Numbered from the stretch's first letter, positions 28,334-39,689 are shown. The stretch: 64,000 nt of DNA from JAJFUI01 sp963754135 (GCA_963754135.1 CAVWEY010000002.1:124001-188000), one strand, 5' to 3'. Notes: a model not told the origin generated them from the sequence alone. Numbers and translations: made by a program.

Positions 28334-28559
28334 GTCTTCGGTTCCGGTTGGCGGTTGGCTTGGTCTGATCGTCCCGCATCATCATAACTGGCAAGTCCGC
28401 CGGATAGAATGGCTGTTTCCGTGGACGCCCTGACGATCCGCGTGTGTGAAGGCCAACGATCCGGGCTGGCCGTCCCGACGGCGCTCTGCTAGAATCGGCG
28501 GTTTGCCGTTCCCGGCCGGCGGGTGGCCGGGGATTCTTCTCACAACGGCGTTTTCCTGC

Positions 28560-28587
28560 TTGACTGGCGAGAGAGTTATGTTATAAA
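28560..28587 (+). promoter_or_regulatory. Putative promoter of the acetate transporter
   Basis: TTGACT (28560-28565) and TATAAA (28582-28587) with a 16-base spacer, 35 bases before the start codon. The following leader is AT-richer than the surroundings and has no clear ribosome binding site. Confidence 0.5.
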
Positions 28588-28622
28588 TTGGATTTCCCTT
28601 TAACCATCAACCCAATACTCCC

Positions 28623-29216
28623 ATGAACGAACCAAACCTGACTCAAATCAAGGATACAACGGCCAATCCCGCGCCGTTGGGCCTGCTCGGATTCGGAATG
28701 ACGACCGTGTTGCTCAACCTGCACAACGCGGGCTTCTTTGAACTCAACAGCATGATTCTAGCGATGGGCATATGTTACGGCGGCCTCGCACAAGTCATCG
28801 CGGGCAGCATGGAATGGAAGAAAGGCAACACCTTTGCCGCCACCGCCTTCATTTCCTACGGCCTCTTCTGGCTCTCGTTCGTGGCCTTGGTGGTCCTGCC
28901 AAAGACCGGTTGGACCGTGGCGTCCGATGACAAGGCCACGGCCGCCTATCTCGCCATGTGGGGAATTTTCACCGCCGTAATGTTCGTTGGCACCTTCCGG
29001 CTCAACGTCGCGTTGCAGGTGGTGTTTGGCACGCTGGCGGTTTTGTTCTTTCTACTGGCCATCGGCCATTTCACCAGCGTCAGCGCCGGCTTCAAGCAGT
29101 TCACCGGCTACGAAGGTGTGTTCTGCGGCTTCTCCGCAATTTACACCGGACTGGCGCAGGTGCTCAACGAAGTCTTTGGCAAAGTCGTGCTGCCGTTGGG
29201 CATGGTGAAAAAATGA
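28623..29216 (+). CDS. satP: GPR1/FUN34/YaaH (SatP) acetate transporter
   Basis: A 197-residue inner-membrane channel of the AceTr family, which moves acetate or succinate. The family signature NPAPLGLLGFGMTT (residues 15-28) starts the first of six helices, followed by GFFELNSMILAMGICYGGLA and, near the end, SAIYTGLAQVLNEVFGK. Length and topology are typical. A promoter precedes it and the gene stands alone before the oxidoreductase gene. Confidence 0.93.
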   Translation: MNEPNLTQIKDTTANPAPLGLLGFGMTTVLLNLHNAGFFELNSMILAMGICYGGLAQVIAGSMEWKKGNTFAATAFISYGLFWLSFVALVVLPKTGWTVASDDKATAAYLAMWGIFTAVMFVGTFRLNVALQVVFGTLAVLFFLLAIGHFTSVSAGFKQFTGYEGVFCGFSAIYTGLAQVLNEVFGKVVLPLGMVKK

Positions 29217-29240
29217 TTTCCACTTTCCGGAGGTTTTCCC

Positions 29241-30572
29241 ATGAAGACGCCCGATTCGCAGGCCCGCGCCGTTAGCTCCAACCGCCGTAGCTTCCTCAAG
29301 AAATCCGTGCTGGCCACCGCGGGCGCATCGCTGGCCGGCGGGCTGAGTCTGGCCCGCACCGCCCACGCCGCCGGCGGCGATACCGTCAAGATCGCCCTGG
29401 TCGGCTGCGGCAACCGGGGCACCGGCGCGGCCGTCAACGCCTTGAGCACCAAGGCCGACGTGAAGCTGGTGGCGATGGCCGACGCCTTCCAGGATTCGTT
29501 GGAGCAAAGCCTGAAGGCGATTCAGAAGCGGTGCAAGGACCGCGTCGACGTGCCCGAGGACCGGCGGTTCGTCGGTCTGGACGCCTACCAGCGGGCGATC
29601 CAGAGCGGCGTGGACCTGGTGTTGCTCTGCACGCCGCCCGGCTTCCGCCCGATGCAGTTCGAGGCGGCGGTGAAGGCCGGCAAGCACGTGTTCATGGAGA
29701 AGCCGGTGGCCACCGACGGCCCCGGGGTCCGCCGCATCCTGGCCGCCAATCAGGACGCGAAGAAGCAGAAATTGGCCGTGGCGGTCGGCCACCACCTCCG
29801 CCATGAAGTGAAACACCGTGAAATCGTCCAGCGGATCCACGACGGCCAGCTCGGCGAGTTGAAGTTCCTGCGGGTATATTTTAACAGCAACGGCGTTTGG
29901 ATCCGTTCCCGCCGGCCGGACCAGACCGAAATGCAATACCAAGTGCGGAACTGGTACTACTTCACCTGGCTCGGCGGCGACCACATCGTCGAGCAGCACG
30001 TCCACGACCTCGACGTGGGCAACTGGATCGCCCGCGGGCATCCGGTCGAGGCGGAAGGGATGGGCGGGCGGCAAGTCCGCGTGGGCAAGGACGTGGGCGA
30101 AATCTTCGACCACCACGCCGTCGAGTTCACGTATGCCGACGGACTGAAGATGTTCAGCTATTGCCGCCACATTCCCGGCTGCTGGGAGTCCTACTCCGAG
30201 CATGCCCACGGCACCAAGGGCGTCGCCGACATCAACGGATACGGCTCCGCTGTGGTGAAGATTGCCGGCCAAGCGCCGATCCGCTGGCGTCAAGGCCCCG
30301 ACGGCCACCAGGTCGAAATGGACGATCTGCTGGCCGCGATTGTGGGCGGGCAACCCTATAACGAGGCCGACGGGGCCGCAGACAGCACCTTGACCGCGAT
30401 TCTCGGCCGCATGGCGACCTACTCCGGCAAGATCGTCACGTGGGACGAGGCCGTCCAATCGCAACTGGACTTGACGCCGAAGAATCTCGCCTGGGACGCC
30501 GAAACGCTGGTCAAGCCCGGTCCCGACGGCTGCTACGCCTGCGCGGTTCCGGGCGTGACAAAGGCATGGTAA
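29241..30572 (+). CDS. Gfo/Idh/MocA-family oxidoreductase with Tat signal
   Basis: A 443-residue NAD(P)-dependent sugar or polyol dehydrogenase of a type abundant in planctomycetes. The N-terminus carries a twin-arginine signal (NRRSFLKKSVLATAGASLAG) ending AHA, so it is exported folded. The Rossmann motif is VGCGNRGTG and the family EKP motif is FMEKPVATDG with the catalytic Lys. GGAGG lies eight bases before the ATG. The substrate cannot be told from sequence. Confidence 0.93.
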   Translation: MKTPDSQARAVSSNRRSFLKKSVLATAGASLAGGLSLARTAHAAGGDTVKIALVGCGNRGTGAAVNALSTKADVKLVAMADAFQDSLEQSLKAIQKRCKDRVDVPEDRRFVGLDAYQRAIQSGVDLVLLCTPPGFRPMQFEAAVKAGKHVFMEKPVATDGPGVRRILAANQDAKKQKLAVAVGHHLRHEVKHREIVQRIHDGQLGELKFLRVYFNSNGVWIRSRRPDQTEMQYQVRNWYYFTWLGGDHIVEQHVHDLDVGNWIARGHPVEAEGMGGRQVRVGKDVGEIFDHHAVEFTYADGLKMFSYCRHIPGCWESYSEHAHGTKGVADINGYGSAVVKIAGQAPIRWRQGPDGHQVEMDDLLAAIVGGQPYNEADGAADSTLTAILGRMATYSGKIVTWDEAVQSQLDLTPKNLAWDAETLVKPGPDGCYACAVPGVTKAW

Positions 30573-30586
30573 AGGAGAATCCGGTC

Positions 30587-33279
30587 ATGTGCAGCACACG
30601 GCGGTTTGTGGTGGTGACAATGCTGGCGACGTTCCTGGCGGCGTGGTGTCCGCCGCTAATGGCCCAAGGGCGGATCGACGCGGAAGCCGTCGCCGGCGAG
30701 CCGTTCGGAGTGGGACGGATCACCTTCGAGCTGCCCCAGGAGATGCTCCCCGAGCCGCTGGGGATCGAGGGGATCGGGTTGGCGGAAAAGCACAGCCGAG
30801 TGCTCTACCCCGCGCTGGATAGTCCGGCTTTCGGCAAGCTGATGAAGGAGTTGCTGGAAGGGGGCACGCCTCTGACCAGCGGCGGGCCGGTGCGGGAAGC
30901 GGCCGGCGGCATCTTGCGGGGATTTCTCGACCGCCCGCCGCGCAACACGTTCTATTTCCTCTTCCGCGGTACTGAGCCGCTGGAACTGTCGCTTCAGGGC
31001 CGCACCAGCATCCCGCTGAGCGTCGTCCCGACCGTCAATCCCGCCGCGCGGCGGCGATGGGTGCAACTGCTGCAACTCTGGTGGCGGCAGTACGCGAAGC
31101 CGTCCGGGCTGTTGACTCCCAAGCCCGACTATCCGCCGGTGGTAGACACCTATCTGACCTCGATGCTCGCCCGTCGGTTGAACCTCCGCCTGCCCGAAAC
31201 GAAGCAGACGCCGCTGGCCTATGCCGCGCTCCGCAAAGAGCTGGGGCTGAACCTGGGGACCGAGTCGCTGCGAATGGCCATGTTGCAGGACCGGATGCTG
31301 GGGCTGAACAACCTGGGGCAGCCGGCCGACAGGCGCTGCCCGAGTGGCCCGCTCCGCCGGAGCCGGCGATGCTCGAGCCGGCGGCGGAGGTGAAGATCGA
31401 GCCGATCGCCATGCACGTGCCGGCGGAGTGCTTTTACGTCCGCTTCGGCAGCTTCGGCAACTTCCTCTGGCTCCAGGACACGCTTGCCCAGTGGGGCGGC
31501 GATGCGCAGAACTTGATTGCCCTGCGCGGGCTGGACCACGGGCTGAACGGCCGCATTGAAAGGCAGTTGGTGCTGAAGCAGACGGTCCTCTCGCGGATGT
31601 TGGGCCATACGGTGATCGCCGACGTGGCGCTGGTGGGCACAGACATGTTCTTCCGCGAAGGGGCCTCCTACGGGTTCCTCTTCCAAGCCCGCAACAACCT
31701 GGCGCTGGGGGCCAGCTTCGCCCAGCAACGCGCCGAACGCCTCGCCGCCGGCGGCGTGAAAGAGGAGAAGCTGAAGATCGCCGGCCGGGACGTGTCCTAT
31801 TTGAGTTCGCCCGACGGCTCGGTCCGCTCGTACTACGTCGTCGACGGCGACTATCACTTTGTCGCCACGTCGAAGCGGCTGGTCGCCCGGTTCTTGGCCG
31901 CCGCGTCCGGCGAGCGTGCGTTGGGTGCGTCGCGCGACTTCCGCCACGCCCGCTCCATCATGCCCGTCAGCCGTGAGGACACGATCTGGGTCTATCTCTC
32001 CAACGCCTTCTTTCACAATCTGATTTCGCCGCAGCACCGCGTGGAGCTGGCCCGGCGGTTGCAGGCCACGGCCGACGTCGAGTTGGTCGAGTTGGCCAAG
32101 CTGGCCGCGGCCAGCGAGGGGCAGCCCGGCGAGACGATCGAGCAACTCATGTCCGCCGGCCTGCTGCCGCCGGAGTTCGGCCCCCTGCCCGACGGCAGCC
32201 GCGTGGTAGTTGCCGGCGGCGAAGTCTACGACAGCGTCCGCGGCCATCGCGGCGCGTTCCTGCCGGTCGGCGACGTGCCGGTCGAGCGGGTCTCCGCGGC
32301 CGAGGCCGACGAGTTCAACAAGTTCATCGAGTTCTACAACGCCCAGTGGGGCCAGATGGACCCGCTGATGGCCGGCCTGAAGCGGACGGCGCTGAAGGAG
32401 AACCGGGAGCAGGTGGTGGCGGACGTGCTGATGAGCCCCTTCGCGCCGCAGCATTTCGAGTTGCTCAAGCAATGGCTGGGTCCGGCCGCGCCGGAGCGCT
32501 TGGCCCCGGTGGCCGGCAACATGGCCGAGCTGGAGTTGGTGACGGGCAATCAGCGGATTTTCGGCGGCGTTTGCGACGTTGGGCCGCCCTCGCGGAGCGG
32601 CGCCACCAGTCTGCTCTCGCTGGGAAAGCTGCGGGACTTCCTGGTCGGCTACATCGGCACCGACGGCGAGTTGGGGCCGCTAATGTTCCTCAACTTGGGC
32701 ATCCCGCCGGGCTCCGACGCCGCCGGCTATGCCCTCTCGCCGCTGGGCGGCTGGCGGCGGCAATACGACCGCTTCACCGTCTTCTCCTTCCAGCGCGAGG
32801 TGCTCGATGCGGTCGTGCCGCAGTTGCACTTCGAGCCAGCCGTACGGCCGGCGCAGATCCGCCTGCGCATCGGCGACGTGGCCAACGCGCGGATCACACC
32901 GATGCTCAACGATCTGGCCTACGCCCGGACGCGGGAGACCTCGCTGGGGAACCTCCGCCTGCTGCACGCCTTGGACGGGCAGCTTCACGTGCCGCCGGCG
33001 GCGTGCCGCGAGGCGGCCGAGTTCCTGCTGGGGGCGAAGCTGATTTGCCCGCTAGGCGGGAAGTACGTTCTCAGCGACTCTCCAAACGAGCCGGCCCACT
33101 GGACCTCGACCATGCTGCAACGCGCCGAGCCGGGCGGGTTCCTGCGGGTCCACGCCCCGCAGGGCTATCAGGCCCCGCCGCTGAGCTGGTTCCGCGGCCT
33201 GGACCTGGAGGCAACGATGACCGAGAAGACGATCTCGGCCCACGCCGATATTATCATGCAAATGCCGGCGAAGAAGTGA
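30587..33279 (+). CDS. Large secreted protein of unknown function (one frameshift)
   Basis: About 897 residues when corrected. ATG 30587 follows AAAGGAGA. The signal peptide is hydrophobic and ends PPLMAQG. The first frame runs to ...GLNNLGQPADR and the sequence continues in another frame as QALPEWPAPPEPAMLEPAAE; one missing base at about 31335 explains it. No catalytic motif or named family is recognised; the protein looks globular without repeats. It heads the run of genes leading into the electron-transfer cluster but is separated from it by a palindrome. Confidence 0.72.
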
Positions 33280-33280
33280 A

Positions 33281-33340
33281 AATGTACTCGTCACGCTCCG
33301 CGTGACGGAAGTTCCTCACGCGGAGCGTGAGGAGTACATT
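33281..33340. repeat. 25-bp inverted repeat
   Basis: AATGTACTCGTCACGCTCCG... (33281-33305) pairs with 33316-33340 with one mismatch. It is related to the element at 6198-6250 through ACGCGGAGCGTG and GGAGTACAT. It lies between the secreted-protein gene and the PQQ-like gene. Confidence 0.82.
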
Positions 33341-33422
33341 GAGCGCCCGGCGGGTTGACACACCGGGCAAGAGCGGGTATTTAGAGGGTAGGCGATTTCG
33401 CGCCCTCTCCCTTGCCCCTGGC

Positions 33423-34822
33423 ATGAAAAACCTCTCGGCCGGCACTCTGATTCCAGGCGTTCTGGCGCTGGCCGGCGTGGCGGGGTTAGTGTTTTGTGCC
33501 GGCGTTGGTCCGGCCCGTCCGCTGGAGGCCCGCGTGCCCGGTTTGGACCGCCCCAAGCCAGCCGGCGAAAAGGTTGACATCCGCCCGCTGGTGGGCAAGC
33601 TCACCCGCTACGACGGCGTGGCGATCAACTTGCCCGGCAGTTGGTCGCGGTTCCGCGGCGAGCGTTTTGACGGCATCGCCGAGCCGGGCGTGCCATTGGC
33701 CCGGCAGTGGCCGGCCACGGGTCCGCCCGTCCTCTGGTCGATCGAGTTGGGCGAAGGGCACGCGGGGGCCGCCGTCTGGGACGGCCGGGTGTTCGTCCTG
33801 GATTACGACCGCCCGGCGGCGGCCGACGCGGTGCGGTGCCTCTCACTGGCCGACGGCCGCGAAATCTGGCGGTTCAGCTACCCGGTGGAGGTGAAGCGGA
33901 ACCACGGCATGTCACGGACCGTGCCTGCCGTGACCGACAAGTACCTGGTGGCCCTGGGTCCGAAGTGCCACGTCTCGTGCCTCGATCCCGCTACCGGCAA
34001 GGCGTACTGGCTCGATGGACTTGGTGTGCAGCTTCGGCGCCACCGTGCCGCCGTGGTACGCCGGGCAGTGCCCCTTGATCGACCGGGACCGGGCGATCCT
34101 GGCCACGGGCGGCGACGCGCTGCTGGTGGCGCTCGATTGCCAAACCGGCCGGGTGGTCTGGAAAAGCCCCAACCCCCGCGGCTGGACCATGACCCACTCT
34201 TCGATCATGCCCATGGAATTCGCCGGCCGGCGGATGTTCGTCTATTGCGGCAAAGGGGGCGTGGCCGGGGTCTCGGCCGACGACGGCTCGATCCTCTGGG
34301 ACACCACCGACTGGAAGATCAGCATCGCCACCGTCCCTTCGCCGGTGATCCTGCCCGAGGGCCGCATCTTCCTCTCCGGCGGATACAACATCGGGCGCGA
34401 TGATGCTGCAACTGGAGGAGTCGGGCGGCCGGATCGAGGCCAAGACGATGTACAAGCTCGGTCCCGCGGAGTTCGGCTCGACCAATCACACGCCCATCTT
34501 TTTCGAGGGACATCTGTACGGCGTCCGCGAAAAGGACAAGCAGTTGGTCTGCTTGGACCCGGACGGGCGGGTTGTCTGGAGCAGCGGCTCGCAGCGCCGC
34601 TTCGGCCTCGGGCCGTACATGATCGCCGGCGGGCTGATCTACGTGATGAATGACACGGGGCGGCTGACGCTTGCCGAGGCCACGCCCGACGGCTACAGAC
34701 AACTTGCCCAGGCGCAAGTGCTAGACGGGAACGATTCGTGGGGGCCGATGGCGCTGGCGGCCGGGCGGCTCCTGGTCCGCGACTTGACCCGGATGATGTG
34801 CTTGGACGTGACGAAACAATAG
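33423..34822 (+). CDS. Secreted PQQ-like beta-propeller protein (two frameshifts)
   Basis: About 465 residues when corrected. An N-terminal hydrophobic signal or anchor (GTLIPGVLALAGVAGLVFCA) is followed by propeller blades with the PQQ/quinoprotein pattern (SLADGREIWRF, DPATGKAYW, DCQTGRVVWKSPNPRG, DDGSILWDTTDWKIS, DPDGRVVWSSG). The frame changes at about 34013 (one extra base; then MDLVCSFGATVPPWYAGQ) and at about 34398 (one extra base; then MMLQLEESGGR). Blades of this type need not bind PQQ. First gene of the 33.4-43.7 kb electron-transfer cluster. Confidence 0.82.
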
Positions 34823-34836
34823 CAAAGGTGACTGAC

Positions 34837-35877
34837 ATGGATTCCCCAAAACGGTTCCCTTTTCTGCAAATTGCGGCTAGCGTGATCGTCGGCTTGACCA
34901 TCGCCGTGGGCCTGGCCGCCTGGCTGCGGATCGACCCTTCCGGCCAGCGCGACAGCCGTCCGTCCAAGACGTTCGATTACGATCTCGGCGGGTACGAGAA
35001 GATCGACCCCGCGTTGGTCCATTACCGGCAAACCGCGACGATCCCAGTGGCGATGGCGGAGGTCCGCGGCGTGGCCGTCGACGCCCAGGACCGGATCCTC
35101 GTGGCCGGCGACAAAACGGTTCGAATTCTTCGCTCCCGACGGCAAGCGGCTCAATCAGCTCAAGTTGGACCAGGAGCCCTACTGCCTGGCCGTGGGCACT
35201 GGCGAACACGCCTTCCCCGGCCGGCTCTACGTCGGCATGAGGGACCATGTCGAGGTCTACGAGGCCCAAGGCAAGCGGCAGGCCGTCTGGGACCGGCCCG
35301 GCCCGCGGGCGGTGCTGACTTCAATCGCCTTGAGCGAAGAGGACGTCTTTGTCGCCGATGCCGGCTCGCTGGTGGTCTGGCGGTACGACCGGCGGGCAAA
35401 GTGATCCGACAAATCGGCAAGCGCGACCCATCGGCGGGGATCGCCGGGTTCGTCTGCCCCAGCCCGTACTTCGACGTGGCCCTGGCCCCCGACGGGTTGT
35501 TGCGGATCGCCAACCCCGGCGCCCATCGCGTCGAGGCCTACACCATCGAGGGGCAGCACGAGCTTTCCTGGGGCAAGGCCGGCGGGGCCATCGGGGACTT
35601 TTGTGGCTGCTGTGGCCCGTCGAATATCGCGCTGCTGCCCGGCGGGCGGGTTGTGACTGCCGAGAAGGGCATTCCGCGGGTGAAGGTCTACAGCCCCGAC
35701 GGCGAGTTCGAGTGCGTGGTGGCCGGGCCGGACATCTTGGCGCCGGACCTTATGGCGGCCATCGAAACCTGCGACGAGCACACGCGAAAAGCGGTGGATC
35801 TGGCCGTGGACGCCCGCGAGCGCATTCTCGTGCTCGATCCGGTGGCCAAGTGCGTGCGGATTTTCGAGCGGAAGTAG
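34837..35877 (+). CDS. NHL-repeat beta-propeller protein with N-terminal anchor (two frameshifts)
   Basis: About 346 residues when corrected. An N-terminal membrane helix (FLQIAASVIVGLTIAVGLAA) is followed by NHL-type blades (GVAVDAQDRILVAGDKTV, FDVALAPDGLLRIANPGAHR, VKVYSPDGEFECVVAG, LAVDARERILVLDPVAKCVR). Shifts lie near 35115 (other frame reads FEFFAPDGKRLNQLKLDQEP) and near 35395 (other frame reads AGKVIRQIGKRD). It has a conserved-looking Cys cluster FCGCCGPSN. It starts 14 bases after the PQQ-like gene, as in an operon. Confidence 0.82.
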   Translation: MDSPKRFPFLQIAASVIVGLTIAVGLAAWLRIDPSGQRDSRPSKTFDYDLGGYEKIDPALVHYRQTATIPVAMAEVRGVAVDAQDRILVAGDKTVRILRSRRQAAQSAQVGPGALLPGRGHWRTRLPRPALRRHEGPCRGLRGPRQAAGRLGPARPAGGADFNRLERRGRLCRRCRLAGGLAVRPAGKVIRQIGKRDPSAGIAGFVCPSPYFDVALAPDGLLRIANPGAHRVEAYTIEGQHELSWGKAGGAIGDFCGCCGPSNIALLPGGRVVTAEKGIPRVKVYSPDGEFECVVAGPDILAPDLMAAIETCDEHTRKAVDLAVDARERILVLDPVAKCVRIFERK

Positions 35878-35904
35878 AGTATAATGAATGTTTCCCGGCC
35901 TCCG

Positions 35905-36017
35905 CTCTCCCTTTGGGAGAGGGGCCGGGGGTGAGGGCAGCCACGGCGGAGGCCGCAACGAATCAACCATTTCCCCACCACCCGCCCTCTCCCTAACCCT
36001 CTCCCAAAGGGAGAGGG
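35905..36017. repeat. Inverted repeat of the CTCTCCCTTTGGGAGAGG type
   Basis: CTCTCCCTTTGGGAGAGGGG and GGGGGTGAGGGC (35905-35939) are mirrored by GCCCTCTCCCTAACCCTC... (35984-36017). A single arm of the same family occurs inside the NuoE/NuoF gene at 40711-40745. It fills the gap between the NHL and ferredoxin genes. Confidence 0.75.
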
Positions 36018-36042
36018 GACCAAGACAGACGGAGCAAGAGAA

Positions 36043-36616
36043 ATGAACGGCGAGAAGCGACAACCCGACCGCCGGGCCTTCCTGGCCGACTCCTTGCGCG
36101 TGGCCGGGGCGTTGGGCGTCGGCGGGGCAATGGCCGCTCTGGCCGTCCGCAAGGGACGCTTGGGCAAGCTCGTCTGGCAGCTCGATCCGGCCAAGTGCAT
36201 CGCCTGCGGCAACTGCGCCACGCACTGCGTGCTGGACGAGTCGGCCGTCAAGTGCGTCCACAGCTTCGTCATGTGCGGCTACTGCGATCTCTGCACCGGC
36301 TACTTCCGGCCCGCCACCACGACGCTCAATTCCGGCGCGGAGAACCAGCTCTGTCCCACCGGGGCCATCCAACGGTCGCTTCGTCGAGGACCCCTATTTC
36401 GAGTACACGATCGACGAGCGGTTGTGCATCGGCTGCGGCAAGTGCGTGAAGGGGTGCAACGCCTTCGGCAACGGCTCGATCTACTTGCAGGTGCGGCACG
36501 ACCGCTGTCTGAACTGCAACGAGTGTGCGATTGCGGCGGCCTGCCCCTCGCAGGCTTACCGCCGCGTCCCGGCCGACGATCCTTACCTCCTGAAGATCCG
36601 CCCGCAGAGCGGTTGA
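36043..36616 (+). CDS. Tat-exported polyferredoxin (NrfC/NapG-like; one frameshift)
   Basis: About 190 residues when corrected. The signal is of twin-arginine type (DRRAFLADSLRVAGALGVGG). Then come Cys motifs for several 4Fe-4S clusters: CIACGNCATHC (Cys52-62), CVHSFVMCGYCDLC, CPTG, CIGCGKCVKGC and CLNCNECAIAAACP. The shift is near 36372: the second frame starts FVEDPYFEYTIDERLCIGCG. Such proteins pass electrons on the outer face of the membrane to or from a NapH-like partner, which is the next gene, eight bases downstream. Confidence 0.85.
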
Positions 36617-36624
36617 GGCGTCGG

Positions 36625-37919
36625 ATGCGGACCCTGGCACGTGTCACCTTCGTCTTGTGGTTGCTCGCGGCGCCGGCGGCGACGGCGGTCGAGCGGTTTC
36701 CCCCGCCCGACTTCACTCGAGCACGCGCTTCCGGCGACGGCGACCCCGCCGCCGCGGGCGGAGTCGTTCGAGTATCTCGATCTGGCGGCATTGGCCGCCG
36801 CGCTCGCCCTGGCCTCGTATTTGGCGATCGTAAGGCGTTCCCGCCGCGGGCTGTTGGTGCTGACCATCGCCTCGCTCGCGTGGCTGGGCTTCTGGCGCGG
36901 GGGCTGCATCTGTCCGATCGGCTCGATCCAGAACGTCACGCTGGCAATCTTCGACCCGGCTTATGCGCTTCCCTGGACGGTGGCCGTGGTCTTCGCGCTG
37001 CCGATCCTGTTTACGCTCTTCTTCGGGCGGACGTTCTGCGCCGCGGTCTGCCCGTTGGGGGCGGTGCAGGAGTTGGTCGCGCTGCGGCCGGTCAACGTGC
37101 CCGCCTGGCTCGACCAAGCGCTGGGTCTGCTGAGCTACGTCTACCTTGGGCTGGGCGTGTTGTTTGCGGCCTCTGGGGCGGCCTTCGTCGTCTGCCGCTA
37201 CGACCCTTTCGTGGGCTTCTTCCGCCGCAGCGGCAGCGTGAAGATGCTCGTGCTCGGTACGTGCTTCCTGATTGGGGGCATTTTCGTCGGGCGGCCGTAT
37301 TGCCGCTATTTATGCCCCTACGGCGCGATACTCGGGCTCGTCTCGAAGGTGTCGAAGTGGCACGCCAAGATTCCGCCCGACGAGTGCATCCAGTGCCGGC
37401 TGTGCGAAGAAGCTTGCCCCTACGGGGCGATCCGCGAGCCGACCGTGCCGCAGCCGGCCTCCGGGCGGCGGCGCAGCCGGCGGCGGTTGGCCCTGCTGTT
37501 GGCCGCCTGCCCGGCTGCTGGTGGCCGCCGGCTTCTGGCTCGGCCGGCAACTGGAAACGCCGCTTGGCCCGCGTCCATCCGACCGTCCGGCTTGCCGAGC
37601 GCGTCCGCTTGGAACAGACCGGCGGCGTCCAGGGCACGACCGACAGCAGCGACGCCTTCCGCAACACGGGCCGCCCGGCCGAGGACCTCTACCGCGAGGC
37701 GCTGGCCCTGAGCGGCCGATTCCGCATGCGCAGGCGGCTGGTTCGGCGCCTGGGTGGGGCTGGTGGTCGGGGTGAAGCTGATTTATCTCTCGCTCCGGCG
37801 GCGGCGGACGCGATTATCAGCCGGATCGTGCGGCGTGCGTCTCCTGCGGCCGTTGCTTCTGGTATTGCCCCGGCGAGCAAGCCCGGCAAGGATGGATTCA
37901 ACAGATTAAATCGCCGTGA
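36625..37919 (+). CDS. NapH/NosR-like membrane polyferredoxin (several frameshifts)
   Basis: About 430 residues when corrected, split over at least five frame changes. A signal peptide is followed by membrane helices carrying the repeated CxxxCP motifs of the NapH/NosR/RdxA group: GCICPIGSIQ, CAAVCPLGAVQEL, CRYLCPYGAILGL, and a ferredoxin loop CIQCRLCEEACPYGAI. The C-terminal part has a further helix (WVGLVVGVKLIYLSL) and a last cluster CVSCGRCFWYCPG in the frame that stops at 37919. NapH-type proteins relay electrons between the quinol pool and ferredoxins. The last base of its stop is the first base of the next ATG. Confidence 0.8.
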
Positions 37920-39664
37920 TGAACGGAAACTCGAACAACGCCGGTTATCTGCTTGCCGTGCGGGTCGCGGCCGTGGCCGGGCGTGACGGCCGTCGTGGCC
38001 GCTGCGCTGTTGCTCTACGACTACAGCCGGCGGCTCAGCAAAGACCCCTTGGACTCGCCCGCCTACGGCACGCTGGTGGCCGCGGTCGATCAGCAGCCGG
38101 CCAACGAGGCGCTGAAGGAGCAGGTCCGTGCGTTGGACCTGCGAGCTTCGCCGGGAATACTTCCGCCAGCGGGCGTTCGTCCGGGCGGGGGCCTGGCTGC
38201 TCTTGGCGGCCGTGGCCGTGTTCCTAGTCTCGGCAAAGACGGCCGCCACGTTGCACCGCCGATTGCCGGCGCCGGGCGGAGCGTCGCCGCCACGCGACCG
38301 GGAGGCAGCGTGGACCCGCCATGCCCGCTGGGCGGTGGCCGGATTGTGCGTCATCGCCGTCGCCGTGGCTGTGGGTACTTAGCAGCAGCCTTGAACCGGC
38401 GGTTGCCCCACTGGGCACTGAAGTGCCCAGCCCTCGAACGGAGAGAAACGCTGACGTGCCCAGCCCTCGGGCCGAGGAGGAAATCGCCAAGTCCTGGCCG
38501 CGGTTCCGCGGGCCGGGCGGGCTGGGCATCTCGGCCTACGCGAACGTGCCCGAAACTTGGGACGGCAAGTCCGGCAAGGGGATCGTCTGGAAAACGCCCG
38601 TGCCGCTGCCCGGCAACAATTCGCCGGTCGTCTGGGGCTCTCGCGTGTTTCTCTCCGGGGCCGACCAGCGCCGCCGCGAAGTCTACTGTTTCGACGCCGA
38701 CGGCGGCAAGCTGCTCTGGCGGCAGGCCGTGCCCGGCACGCCCGCAGAGCACGGCCCAGCCGCCGAAGGTGAAGGAATTACACGGGCTACGCGGCCTCGA
38801 CCACGGCCACGGACGGCCGCCGCGTCTTCGCCATCTTCGCCAACGGCGACCTGGCCGCCTTCGACTTCTCCGGCAAACTGGCCTGGTCGAAGAGCCTGGG
38901 GATGCCCGAGAACAGCTACGGTCACGCCTCCTCGCTGCCTGACCTACAAGAACGTGCTGCTGGTGCAGTTCGATCAAGGATCGTCCCGGGCGCCGAAGTC
39001 GCGGCTGCTGGCGCTGGACTCGGCCACGGGCCGGCTCGTCTGGCAGGTCGCCCGGCCGGTGCCCAACTCCTGGTCTACGCCGATCGTCGTGGACGTGGCC
39101 GGACGAAAGCAGATCATCACGGCCGCCGACCCCTGGGTCATTGCCTACGATGCGGCCGACGGGAACGGAAATCTGGCGGGCGAAGTGCTTGAAGACCGAC
39201 GTTGGCCCCTCGCCCACCTTCGCCGACGGCCGCGTCTTCGTGGCCAACGACAACAGCGAGCTGGCGGCCATCCGCGCCGACGGCCGCGGAGACGTGACCG
39301 GCACGGGCGTCCTCTGGACCGGCGAGGACGGCCTGCCCGATATTTGCAGCCCCTTGGCCACCACGGATTTCGTCTTCCTGCTCACCTCGTTCGGCACGCT
39401 GACCTGCTACGACGCGGCGAAGGGCGGCGTGCTCTGGGCTGAGGATTTCGACGAGGAGTTCTCCTCCTCGCCGAGCCTAGTCGGCAAGCGCCTGTGCTTG
39501 ATCGGCCGGACGGGCAAGGCGTGGATCGTCGAGCCCGGACCGGCAGAAGTGCCAGCGGATTGCCGAGGCCGACTTGGGCGAACCGTGCGTCACCAGCCCG
39601 GCGTTTCAGGCCGGGAAGAATCTATCTCCGCGGAAAGAAACACTTGTTCTGCATCGGCAAATAA
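37919..39664 (+). CDS. Membrane-anchored PQQ-like beta-propeller (many frameshifts)
   Basis: Roughly 580 residues, reassembled from about seven frame changes. Three hydrophobic helices come first (VTAVVAAALLLYDYSR, AGAWLLLAAVAVFLVSA, WAVAGLCVIAVAVAVG), then propeller blades: SWPRFRGPGGLGIS, GIVWKTPVPLPGNNSPVVWG, SATGRLVWQVARPVP, VGPSPTFADGRVFVANDNSE and a final LRGKKHLFCIGK. The palindrome-family sequence at 38408 lies between helices and propeller. WPRFRGP is a common opening of planctomycete quinoprotein-like domains. Whether it binds a quinone cofactor is unknown. Either a decayed gene or error-rich sequence. Confidence 0.72.
38408..38436 (+). repeat. 29-bp repeat copy (CCACTGGGCACTGAAGTGCC...)
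   Basis: The same 29 bases occur exactly at 45573-45601 in the RND gene, and a shortened copy (GTGCCCAGCCCTCGG) occurs at about 38456. The core GGGCACTGAAGTGCCC is itself palindromic. Confidence 0.88.
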
Positions 39665-39689
39665 CCGCTTGCGGTTTCGCAACCCACGA

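Noticed and set aside
35110..35130. tRNA T-arm-like GGTTCGAATTC
   Set aside because: It lies within the NHL protein coding sequence and no cloverleaf can be drawn around it.
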